64,000 bases of DNA, from positions 56,294-120,293 of the forward strand of contig NZ_JAYGJO010000015.1 in the NCBI RefSeq assembly GCF_035013185.1, in the 5' to 3' direction. Numbering within the stretch: position 1 is the stretch's first letter; every line of letters begins with the position of its first letter. The stretch is from Acerihabitans sp035013185 (GTDB lineage: Bacteria > Pseudomonadota > Gammaproteobacteria > Enterobacterales > Enterobacteriaceae). The position numbers were made by a program, and so were the translations under genes. The notes below the pieces were generated by a model. It saw only the letters and a list, made by a program, of their open reading frames with translations. It was not told where the DNA came from and made no database searches. Of this stretch, positions 1 to 7,500 are shown piece after piece.

Positions 1-170
1 CTTTCACGCTGCGAGTGTGTTGGCTGCACTCTCTTACCCGAATCACTTTTTTGAGTAAGCTCATCGGGGTGCGTTCGTTTGCCGCCTGCTCGCAACATGA
101 AATCTTTTGGGTAGCTTCATCTTTCACGCTGCGAGTGTGTTGGCGATGCTCGCAGCGTGAGAGATGGGTT
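1..170. repeat. ~120-bp palindromic intergenic repeat, one full and one truncated tandem copy
   Basis: The unit starting CTTTCACGCTGCGAG at base 1 recurs at base 121, a period of 120. The second copy breaks off and closes with the complementary arm (CTCGCAGCGTGAGAG). The unit is an imperfect palindrome with a central CTTACC..GAGTAAG-like core. It lies directly after the galP stop codon. The same family recurs at 6968, 49989, 50978, 55213 and 59312. Its left edge is outside the window. Confidence 0.75.
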
Positions 171-176
171 ATATCA

Positions 177-1589
177 TTAGTCTTTATCGCCGATGTCGCG
201 CAGGCGCTTACCGGTCATGAGGTTGCGTTCAATATGTTCCAACGAGATGTTCTTGGTTTCGGGGATCAGCCAGAACGTCAGCAGGATAAACAGCACATTC
301 AGTCCGGCGTAAACCCAGAACGTATTGGCGTTGCCCAGTTGATTAAGCATGGTCAGGAACGTGGCGCCGACGATCATATTGGCAATCCAGTTGGTGGCCG
401 TTGAGACGGTGATACCAAAATCGCGGCCTTTTAGCGGCTGTATTTCGGAACACAATACCCAGATTAACGGACCGGCGCTCATGGCAAAACCGACGATAAA
501 CATCATCAACATAATGATGGCGAAGTATTTCATAAAGTCGGTTTCAACGCCCAGGTGCAGCAACGTACCCAGCACGCCCATACCCACCGCCATCACCAGG
601 AAGCCCAGTCTTAAGGTCGGTTTACGTCCCCAGCGATCGACCAGGCCGATAGCAATAAAGGTGGCCAGAACATTCACCAGACCGACAATGACCGTGCCCC
701 ACATCTGTTCTGCCGTACCGGAGAAACCGGCAATACCGAAGATTTTCGGCGCATAATACATGATCACGTTCATCCCGGTGAACTGCTGCATCACCTGCAA
801 CAAGATACCCAGATAAACCGCGCGGCGGAAATTACTATTACTGGTAAACAGCGCCCAGCCACTTTGTTTGACCTTGAGGCTTTCACGAATCTCGTCCAGT
901 TCCTTTTTGGCCTGTTCCGAGGTATCACGCAGCATATTCAGCACTTTTTGTGCTTCGGTATAACGACCTTTCGTCGCCAGCCAGCGCGGGCTACCGGGCA
1001 GGAATAATACGCCGATAAACAGTAAGACGGCTGGAATGGTAATGATACCCAGCATCCAACGCCAAGAGCCGCTATAGCTAAAACCGGTGTCCGAGAGGTA
1101 GGCTGCCAAAATACCGATGGTGATCATCAACTGGTACATGGAGATCATGCTGCCGCGAATCTTCTCCGGTGCAATTTCCGACAGATAGAGTGGTGCAGTA
1201 AAAGAAGCAATACCGACCGCCAGGCCCAAAATTACCCGGGCAAGCACCAGAAATTCAACGTTTGGTGCGAATGCGGAACATAACGAGCCAATGACAAACA
1301 GCGATGCACCGATCAGCAAACTGTATCTACGCCCGAGTTTGGCCGACAGCCAGCCTGCGCCCACTGCACCAATCGCGGCGCCAAACATCATGGAACTGAC
1401 CACCCATTCTTGCTGATGAGCGGTGATTTGAAAATCATCAGCTAGAAACGGCAGCGCCCCCGCGATGACACCAATATCCAAGCCAAACAGCAGACCGGCA
1501 AGCGCGGCCATAAAACAAACAAAAAAGGTGATACGCGCATTGGAATGACGTGACCTTGGTTGGCTTGTACTCACATTGGCAGTACTCAT
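177..1589 (-). CDS. galP: Galactose/proton symporter GalP (sugar porter MFS)
   Basis: Predicted inner-membrane H+-coupled hexose symporter of the sugar porter branch of the major facilitator superfamily, 470 aa against about 464 in E. coli. Twelve hydrophobic segments are visible. Family signatures present are GWLSAKLGRR after TM2, PGSPRWL before the central loop, QQFTGMN in TM7, DRWGRKP in the second half and PETKNISLEHIE at the C-terminus. Its place beside metK matches E. coli galP. The upstream region carries a near-consensus CRP site and a perfect gal operator, which strongly supports galactose-inducible, catabolite-controlled expression. A related sugar porter such as AraE or XylE is possible from the sequence alone, but context and operator favour GalP. 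Confidence 0.93.
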   Translation of the reverse strand: MSTANVSTSQPRSRHSNARITFFVCFMAALAGLLFGLDIGVIAGALPFLADDFQITAHQQEWVVSSMMFGAAIGAVGAGWLSAKLGRRYSLLIGASLFVIGSLCSAFAPNVEFLVLARVILGLAVGIASFTAPLYLSEIAPEKIRGSMISMYQLMITIGILAAYLSDTGFSYSGSWRWMLGIITIPAVLLFIGVLFLPGSPRWLATKGRYTEAQKVLNMLRDTSEQAKKELDEIRESLKVKQSGWALFTSNSNFRRAVYLGILLQVMQQFTGMNVIMYYAPKIFGIAGFSGTAEQMWGTVIVGLVNVLATFIAIGLVDRWGRKPTLRLGFLVMAVGMGVLGTLLHLGVETDFMKYFAIIMLMMFIVGFAMSAGPLIWVLCSEIQPLKGRDFGITVSTATNWIANMIVGATFLTMLNQLGNANTFWVYAGLNVLFILLTFWLIPETKNISLEHIERNLMTGKRLRDIGDKD

Positions 1590-1660
1590 AGTACCTCTCT
1601 AAAAACCCGTAATTATTACGTAATTATTAATTGTGTATGTTATGTAAACGCATAGGGGCA

Positions 1661-1682
1661 AAATGTGCTCCAGATCACATCT
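1661..1682. promoter_or_regulatory. CRP-cAMP binding site upstream of galP
   Basis: The 22-bp sequence has the halves AAATGTG and ATCACAT in the spacing of the CRP consensus. It is centred about 82 bp upstream of the galP start codon. It abuts the gal operator at 1683-1698, as expected for a CRP-activated, GalR/GalS-repressed sugar transporter promoter. Confidence 0.8.
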
Positions 1683-1698
1683 GTGTAATCGCTTACAC
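1683..1698. promoter_or_regulatory. GalR/GalS operator of galP
   Basis: GTGTAATCGCTTACAC matches the gal operator consensus GTGTAANCGNTTACAC at every defined position. It touches the CRP site. A second, weaker match (ATGTAATCGTTTTCAA) lies about 200 bp further upstream at 1888-1903. Confidence 0.82.
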
Positions 1699-1887
1699 AG
1701 ACTTATGCCAATTTTTCAGAATTAATGACCGCGTGAATGTGCATTGTTAAGCTAAAACGGTGTTTTAGATTAAATGTACGTGACACTGAAGAGGTCTATA
1801 TAACATACGACTGAAAACGAAACGTTATGAGGTTTCTCTTCAATAAATGACACTCTCTAAATGTATGATATTTAATGATATATTTAC

Positions 1888-1903
1888 ATGTAATCGTTTT
1901 CAA
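1888..1903. promoter_or_regulatory. Possible distal gal operator
   Basis: ATGTAATCGTTTTCAA retains the left half and the central CG of the gal operator but the right half is degenerate. It lies between the metK terminator and the proximal galP operator. Its role is inferred from similarity and position only. Confidence 0.4.
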
Positions 1904-1910
1904 TATAGCT

Positions 1911-1941
1911 AAAAAAAGCGGTGATCATAATGATCACCGCT
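1911..1941 (-). terminator. Rho-independent terminator of metK
   Basis: On the minus strand an 11-bp perfect stem (AGCGGTGATCA / TGATCACCGCT) with a 3-nt loop is followed by a run of seven T. It starts about 40 bp after the metK stop codon. Confidence 0.9.
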
Positions 1942-1979
1942 AATATAGTGTAGACGAACTATTAAGTTTGGTAGTGGTG

Positions 1980-3134
1980 TTATTTTAAACCGGCGGCGTC
2001 GCGCAGCAGTTCGGCTTTATCGGTTTTTTCCCACGGGAAATGCTCACGACCGAAATGGCCATAAGCTGCAGTTTGCAGATAAATGGGCTGCAGTAGATCC
2101 AACATGGTGATCAGGCCATAGGGGCGCAGGTCGAAAAACTCACGTACCAGTTGGGCCAGCTTGTCTGTGGACACGTTGCCGGTACCGAAGGTTTCGATGC
2201 TGATGGATGTGGGTTCCGCGATACCAATGGCATAAGATACCTGGATTTCACAGCGATCGGCCAATCCTGCGGCAACGATGTTTTTAGCAACGTACCGCGC
2301 GGCATAAGCAGCGGAGCGATCCACTTTAGACGGATCCTTGCCAGAAAATGCACCGCCGCCGTGACGGGCCATACCGCCGTAGGTGTCGACGATAATCTTA
2401 CGTCCGGTCAGACCGCAGTCGCCCATCGGCCCGCCGATGACAAACCGGCCGGTTGGGTTGATAAAATACTTGGTGGACGCGGTGAGCCACTCTGCGGGCA
2501 GGACCGGTTTGATGATTTCGTCCATGACCGCTTCTTGCAGATCGCGCTGCGACACATCCTCTGAATGCTGAGTGGATAATACCACCGCGTCGATGCCGAC
2601 AATTTTGTTATCGTCGTAAGCAAAGGTGACCTGGCTTTTCGCGTCAGGGCGTAGCCAGGGCAGGGTGCCGTTTTTACGTACCTGCGACTGCCGCGCCACC
2701 AGGCGATGGGCGTAAGTGATCGGTGCGGGCATCAATACTTCGGTCTCGTTGGTGGCATAACCGAACATCAGGCCCTGATCACCGGCACCCTGCTCAAGCG
2801 GGTCACTGCGATCCACGCCCTGGTTGATGTCGGGCGACTGTTTACCGATGGCGCTGAGTACGGCGCACGAGTTGGCGTCGAACCCCATATCTGAATTGAT
2901 ATAACCAATATCGCGGATAGTGCGACGCGTTAATTCTTCAATATCTACCCAGGCGGTGGTGGTGATTTCGCCGCCAACCAAGACCATTCCGGTTTTTACA
3001 AATGTTTCACAGGCCACGCGTGCTTTGGGATCCTGTATCAGGATCGCATCAAGTACAGCATCGGAGATCTGATCCGCAATTTTATCAGGATGCCCTTCTG
3101 AAACGGATTCGGATGTAAATAGGTGTTTAGCCAT
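1980..3134 (-). CDS. metK: S-adenosylmethionine synthetase MetK
   Basis: Methionine adenosyltransferase makes S-adenosylmethionine from methionine and ATP in the cytoplasm. It is 384 aa, the usual bacterial length, and starts MAKHLFTSESVSEGHPDK, which includes the N-terminal ATP-site HPDK. The two family signatures are present: GAGDQGLMFGYA and GGGAFSGKD. The gene is monocistronic, with a strong terminator downstream, and diverges from speA. Three degenerate met boxes at 3292-3315 suggest MetJ repression, which is known for metK in enterobacteria. Confidence 0.98.
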   Translation of the reverse strand: MAKHLFTSESVSEGHPDKIADQISDAVLDAILIQDPKARVACETFVKTGMVLVGGEITTTAWVDIEELTRRTIRDIGYINSDMGFDANSCAVLSAIGKQSPDINQGVDRSDPLEQGAGDQGLMFGYATNETEVLMPAPITYAHRLVARQSQVRKNGTLPWLRPDAKSQVTFAYDDNKIVGIDAVVLSTQHSEDVSQRDLQEAVMDEIIKPVLPAEWLTASTKYFINPTGRFVIGGPMGDCGLTGRKIIVDTYGGMARHGGGAFSGKDPSKVDRSAAYAARYVAKNIVAAGLADRCEIQVSYAIGIAEPTSISIETFGTGNVSTDKLAQLVREFFDLRPYGLITMLDLLQPIYLQTAAYGHFGREHFPWEKTDKAELLRDAAGLK

Positions 3135-3291
3135 CGGTCTCTTTACCTTAAAATACGGGTTAGAAATGACTGCGTAGCGGTGATTCCAGCCACCAGGGAA
3201 AGCGATTTCCTGATAATGGCGTTACGCGTCCTGCAGTCCCGCGGATATGCCGCTGGTGAGCAGTAAATAAATTCATTAGGCCATCCGATTT

Positions 3292-3315
3292 AGATGGATT
3301 AACTTCTGGATGGCT
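3292..3315. promoter_or_regulatory. Candidate MetJ operator (three degenerate met boxes)
   Basis: Three consecutive 8-mers (AGATGGAT, TAACTTCT, GGATGGCT) each match the met box AGACGTCT at about five of eight positions and keep the 8-bp phase. They lie about 160 bp upstream of metK. Individual boxes are weak, so this rests on the tandem arrangement and on known MetJ control of metK. Confidence 0.45.
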
Positions 3316-3416
3316 ATTCTAGGACACCCCCTTGTGGAATTACCAGTAATTTTTTGGCTTAGCCACTGAACATGCTCACGCGAGCGGGGGGAAATCGGTC
3401 AAAGTGAAATTATTTT

Positions 3417-3445
3417 TTGCTTTTTATCGGGGTTGGCGGTATAAA
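3417..3445 (+). promoter_or_regulatory. Sigma-70 promoter for the speA leader
   Basis: TTGCTT (3417-3422) and TATAAA (3440-3445) are separated by exactly 17 bp. Transcription would start near 3452, giving a leader of about 580 nt before speA. The leader opens with a perfect 10-bp inverted repeat. Confidence 0.65.
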
Positions 3446-3465
3446 TTCGCGCGCATGAACAACGT

Positions 3466-3490
3466 AATGTAAATGTCTTTCATTTACATT
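3466..3490 (+). promoter_or_regulatory. Perfect hairpin at the 5' end of the speA leader
   Basis: AATGTAAATG and CATTTACATT form a perfect 10-bp inverted repeat with a TCTTT loop, about 15 nt after the predicted transcription start. It could be a regulator binding site or an RNA hairpin protecting or controlling the leader. No T-run follows, so a terminator is unlikely. Confidence 0.55.
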
Positions 3491-3513
3491 TGGTAACTTT
3501 TTTCCGGACTAAC

Positions 3514-3786
3514 ATGTCCGTCAAGGCCGGTTGGTATTGGGAGGTGGCACCGTTAATGATGTGTAATTCTCCGATCGTCGTCGATCGCCTCTCTATCTTT
3601 GCCATTCTCCGGGCTACCGCCAGCGGGTCCTTAGTGAATCACGATTCGGCACGTCCAACAGACGCTATTCTCGCTGCGCACTCTTCACTGTCATGGCGGT
3701 TTTACCAGCAATATCATCGATATTGCCATCGGCACCAGGGCATGACCCAAGATTCCAGGGCCGGCGAACCCTCTCCCAGGAATTAA
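3514..3786 (+). CDS. Possible small leader ORF upstream of speA
   Basis: A 90-codon open frame starts at an ATG in the long speA leader and begins MSVKAGWYWEVAPLMM. No good Shine-Dalgarno sequence precedes it and no domain is recognised. E. coli has short ORFs (yqgB, yqgD) in the same interval, but I cannot show homology. It may be a chance frame within the untranslated leader. The rest of the 895-bp metK-speA interval holds the sites listed separately. Confidence 0.25.
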   Translation: MSVKAGWYWEVAPLMMCNSPIVVDRLSIFAILRATASGSLVNHDSARPTDAILAAHSSLSWRFYQQYHRYCHRHQGMTQDSRAGEPSPRN

Positions 3787-4029
3787 TCCAGGGCCATCAG
3801 GCCATTCACACGACCCATTTCAGTGGGTAACTACCATCCCGTCTCACGGAGTTCATCAAGGTGTTTTACAATTACTGTACTGATGTACCGGATGCCCAGT
3901 ACGCCCGGCGGCGTTTGTTACCGTCGGCGAGCGGCTCGCACAAGTATAACCACGCAATCAACGGTGGTTTCCACGCGGTAAAATCGGTGAACGGGATCGG
4001 CAACGAACACCGTAAGGGAGAAGCAGGCC

Positions 4030-6006
4030 ATGTCTGATGATCAAAAGCAACAGGGTTCGTATCTGATGGGGCCACATGAAAATTTGCGTTCGATGCAGGA
4101 GGTCGCTATGAATGACAGCGACGCCAGCAGGATGATGCGGACATATAATGTCGCCTATTGGGGAAATAACTACTTTGACGTTAATGAATTAGGCCATATC
4201 AGCGTTTGCCCGGATCCTGATTTCCCCGAGGCACGGGTCGATCTGGCTGAACTGGTTAAAGAGCGGCAAAAGGACGGTCAGCGGCTGCCTGCACTGTTTT
4301 GCTTTCCGCAAATCCTGCAGCACCGACTGCGTTCCATCAACGGTGCCTTTAAGCGCGCCCGGGAATCGTTTGGTTATCAGGGCGACTATTTTCTGGTTTA
4401 TCCCATCAAGGTTAACCAGCACCGGCGAGTGATCGAGTCGTTAATTAACTCAGGTGAACCCCTGGGACTGGAAGCCGGTTCCAAGGCCGAGCTTATGGCG
4501 GTACTGGCCCATGCCGGCATGACCCGCACCGTCATCGTCTGCAATGGCTATAAGGATCGTGAATACATTCGCCTGGCGCTGATCGGCGAGAAGTTGGGGC
4601 ACAAAGTGTACCTGGTGATTGAGAAACTCACCGAAATCAAACTGGTACTGGAAGAAGCCGAGCGTTTAAATGTCGTACCTCGGTTGGGTGTCCGTGCGCG
4701 TCTGGCGTCCCAAGGTTCCGGTAAGTGGCAGTCCAGCGGCGGTGAGAAGTCCAAATTCGGCCTGGCGGCGATACAAGTGCTGCAACTGGTGGAACTGTTG
4801 CGCAGCAAAGGTCGTCTCGAGAGTCTGCAACTGCTGCATTTCCATTTAGGCTCCCAGTTGTCCAATATTCGTGACATCGCCTCCGGCGTGCGCGAATCGG
4901 CACGTTTCTATGTCGAACTACACCGTCTGGGCGTGAATATTGAATGCTTTGACGTTGGTGGCGGTTTGGGTGTGGATTACGAGGGTACCCGCTCGCAGTC
5001 CGACTGCTCCGCCAACTATGGCCTGAATGAATACGCTAACAACGTGATTTGGGGCATTGGTGATGCGTGCAATGAGCACGGATTGCCTCATCCCACCGTG
5101 ATTACCGAATCGGGCCGCGCCGTCACCGCCCACCATACGGTGCTGGTCTCCAACGTCATCGGCGTAGAACGCAATGAGTTCTGCGAACCGCTGGCGCCAG
5201 ACGAGGATGCTCCGCGTGCGTTAGAAAGCATGTGGCAGACCTGGCAGGAGATGCAGGAACCGAAAAACCGCCGTTCGCTGCGCGAGTGGCTGCATGATAG
5301 CCAGATGGACTTGCATGATGTTCATACCCAGTATACCCATGGCATACTCGATCTGACCCAGCGCGCCTGGGCTGAGCAGCTTTATCTGAATATCTGCCGT
5401 ATGATCCAGACCCAGTTGGACCCGAGCAACCGCGCACACCGGCCGATTATCGATGAACTGCAAGAGCGCATGGCGGATAAGCTCTACGTCAATTTTTCAC
5501 TGTTCCAATCCATGCCGGACGCCTGGGGTATCGATCAGCTATTTCCGGTGCTGCCGCTCGAAGGGCTGGATAAACCGCCGGAAGGTCGCGCAGTACTGTT
5601 GGATATCACCTGTGATTCCGACGGTACCATCGACCATTACATCGACGGCGACGGTATCGCTACCACCATGCCGATGCCGCCTTACGATGTAGATAACCCG
5701 CCGCTGTTGGGCTTTTTCATGGTTGGGGCTTACCAGGAAATCCTGGGTAATATGCACAATTTGTTCGGTGATACCGCCGCCGTAGACGTGTTTGTCTTCA
5801 AAGACGGCAGCGTAGAGCTCAATGAATCCGACGAAGGCGATTCGGTGGCCGACATGCTGCAATACGTGCAACTGGATCCGGCGGTATTACTCACCCGTTT
5901 CCGCGATCAAGTGAAAGAGACCGATCTTGACAGCAGCCTGCAAGCTGAATTCCTCGAAGAGTTTGAAGCGGGTCTGTACGGTTACACTTACCTTGAAGAT
6001 GAATAA
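4030..6006 (+). CDS. speA: Biosynthetic arginine decarboxylase SpeA
   Basis: PLP-dependent decarboxylation of arginine to agmatine, the first step of putrescine synthesis from arginine. It is 658 aa, the E. coli length, and near-identical in layout. The PLP lysine lies in FLVYPIKVNQHRRV, the glycine-rich phosphate-binding loop in FDVGGGLGVDYEG, and the active-site cysteine in LLDITCDSDG near residue 530. The start at MSDDQ follows a GGGAGAAG purine stretch and matches the E. coli N-terminus. An internal ATG (MNDSD) could be a secondary start. The speB start lies 13 bp beyond the stop, so the two pathway enzymes are co-transcribed. The long leader suggests post-transcriptional control. Confidence 0.98.
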   Translation: MSDDQKQQGSYLMGPHENLRSMQEVAMNDSDASRMMRTYNVAYWGNNYFDVNELGHISVCPDPDFPEARVDLAELVKERQKDGQRLPALFCFPQILQHRLRSINGAFKRARESFGYQGDYFLVYPIKVNQHRRVIESLINSGEPLGLEAGSKAELMAVLAHAGMTRTVIVCNGYKDREYIRLALIGEKLGHKVYLVIEKLTEIKLVLEEAERLNVVPRLGVRARLASQGSGKWQSSGGEKSKFGLAAIQVLQLVELLRSKGRLESLQLLHFHLGSQLSNIRDIASGVRESARFYVELHRLGVNIECFDVGGGLGVDYEGTRSQSDCSANYGLNEYANNVIWGIGDACNEHGLPHPTVITESGRAVTAHHTVLVSNVIGVERNEFCEPLAPDEDAPRALESMWQTWQEMQEPKNRRSLREWLHDSQMDLHDVHTQYTHGILDLTQRAWAEQLYLNICRMIQTQLDPSNRAHRPIIDELQERMADKLYVNFSLFQSMPDAWGIDQLFPVLPLEGLDKPPEGRAVLLDITCDSDGTIDHYIDGDGIATTMPMPPYDVDNPPLLGFFMVGAYQEILGNMHNLFGDTAAVDVFVFKDGSVELNESDEGDSVADMLQYVQLDPAVLLTRFRDQVKETDLDSSLQAEFLEEFEAGLYGYTYLEDE

Positions 6007-6019
6007 GAAAGGAAAGACT

Positions 6020-6940
6020 ATGAGCACCCTGGGCCATCAATATGACAACTCCCTGGTGTCAAACGCCTTTGGCTTTTTGCGTTTGCCCTTGGAATTCAAC
6101 CCCTACGACAGCGACGCCGATTGGGTCATCACCGGCATTCCATTTGATATGGCGACATCCGGTCGCTCCGGCAGCCGTCACGGGCCGGGGGCCATCCGCC
6201 AGGTTTCCACCAACCTGGCCTGGGAAGGCTGCCGCTGGCCGTGGGATTTTGATGTACGCGAGCGTTTAAATATCGTCGACTGCGGCGACGTGGTTTTTGA
6301 TTTCGGCGATGCGCAGGACCTGAGCGACAAGTTGCAGTCCCATGCCGAACGGCTACTGGCGGCAGGTAAACGCCTGCTCTGCTTCGGCGGCGATCACTAC
6401 GTCACTCTGCCGCTGTTGCGCGCCCATGCCAAACATTTTGGCAAAATGGCGCTGGTGCATTTCGATGCCCATACCGATACTTACAGCAATGGCAGCAAGT
6501 TCGATCACGGCACCATGTTTTATCATGCACCAAAAGAAGGCTTGATCGACCCGACTCGTTCGGTGCAGATCGGCATTCGTACCGAACACGATAAAAATAA
6601 CGGCTTTACCGTGTTGGATGCGGCGCAGGTAAACGATCGTGGCGTAGATGACATCCTGGCCCAGATCACACAGATCGTCGGCGACATGCCGGTTTATCTG
6701 ACCTTTGATATTGATTGCCTCGATCCCGCCAGCGCACCGGGTACCGGCACGCCAGTGATCGGCGGACTCACCACCGATCGCGCACTCAAACTCGTGCGTG
6801 GTTTGCAATCGCTTAATATCGTCGGTATGGATCTGGTCGAAGTTGCTCCGGCCTACGATCAGGCGCAAATCACCGCGCTGGCGGCGGCTACCTTGGCGCT
6901 GGAGATGCTGTATATCCAGGCGGCGAAAAAAGCCGAGTGA
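6020..6940 (+). CDS. speB: Agmatinase SpeB
   Basis: Manganese ureohydrolase converting agmatine to putrescine and urea, completing the SpeA route. It is 306 aa with start MSTLGHQYDN after the ribosome site AAAGGAAAG. The binuclear metal ligands are visible in GGDHYVTLPL, HFDAHTDTY and TFDIDCLDPA, the three ureohydrolase signatures. Longer frames upstream overlap the speA end and are not needed. A block of exact tandem repeats follows the stop. Confidence 0.98.
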   Translation: MSTLGHQYDNSLVSNAFGFLRLPLEFNPYDSDADWVITGIPFDMATSGRSGSRHGPGAIRQVSTNLAWEGCRWPWDFDVRERLNIVDCGDVVFDFGDAQDLSDKLQSHAERLLAAGKRLLCFGGDHYVTLPLLRAHAKHFGKMALVHFDAHTDTYSNGSKFDHGTMFYHAPKEGLIDPTRSVQIGIRTEHDKNNGFTVLDAAQVNDRGVDDILAQITQIVGDMPVYLTFDIDCLDPASAPGTGTPVIGGLTTDRALKLVRGLQSLNIVGMDLVEVAPAYDQAQITALAAATLALEMLYIQAAKKAE

Positions 6941-6967
6941 GTAGGGGGCGGGTGCTCCCCCTAGGGG

Positions 6968-7237
6968 CACCCGTCATCTTTCACGCCGCAGGTGCGTTGG
7001 CTGCATTCATTCACCCGAATCACTTACTTATGTAAGCTCATCGGGTTCTTTTGTTTGCCGTCTGCCTGCGGCGCGAAATCTCTAGGGTGGCACCCGTCAT
7101 CTTTCACGCCGCAGGTGCGTTGGCTGCATTCATTCACCCGAATCACTTACTTATGTAAGCTCATCGGGTTCTTTTGTTTGCCGTCTGCCTGCGGCGCGAA
7201 ATCTCTAGGGTGGCACCCGTCATCTTTCACGCCGCAG
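6968..7237. repeat. Tandem 123-bp palindromic repeat (two full copies and a partial third)
   Basis: CACCCGTCATC recurs at 6968, 7091 and 7214, an exact 123-bp period, and the two full copies appear identical base for base. The third stops after about 24 bp (…CGCCGCAG). Each unit is an imperfect palindrome: arms CGCCGCAGG…CCTGCGGCG enclose a core CTTACTTATGTAAG flanked by CCCGA/TCGGG. The remaining bases up to tktA (7238-7500) are AT-rich, presumably the tktA promoter; I see no clear operator there. Confidence 0.9.
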
Positions 7238-7500
7238 AAACTGACGTTTTTTTTGAAATTTTAAATATTTTGTGATGGACTTAACACACTTTATATTTTG
7301 AGATTGATTGTGCTACCCGCCTATCGCTTGTCCAAGCAAAGACAGGGAATTATCACCTATTTATCGCTCGTTCCTGCATATACAATTAGCCCTAATTTAA
7401 GGTACATTTAGCGATATTCACCACAGTCTCTAAAGTTAAGTGATTGATTTTATAATGGCTTGGTCAACGAGACAATATTCAATCCGCAACGGAGCAATTC

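Noticed and set aside
2151..2564. Long open frame opposite metK on the plus strand
   Set aside because: It is a shadow frame of metK with no RBS and no family similarity; metK itself is fully conserved.
6353..6970. 205-codon minus-strand frame opposite speB
   Set aside because: Mirror of a GC-rich conserved gene; the composition follows speB codon positions and no start signal is present.
6968..7237. CRISPR array
   Set aside because: The unit repeats without unique spacers, is 123 bp long and palindromic, and no cas genes are near.
6992..7264. 90-codon frame with an internal protein repeat between speB and tktA
   Set aside because: The repetition is that of the 123-bp palindromic DNA element, not a protein; it has no ribosome site.
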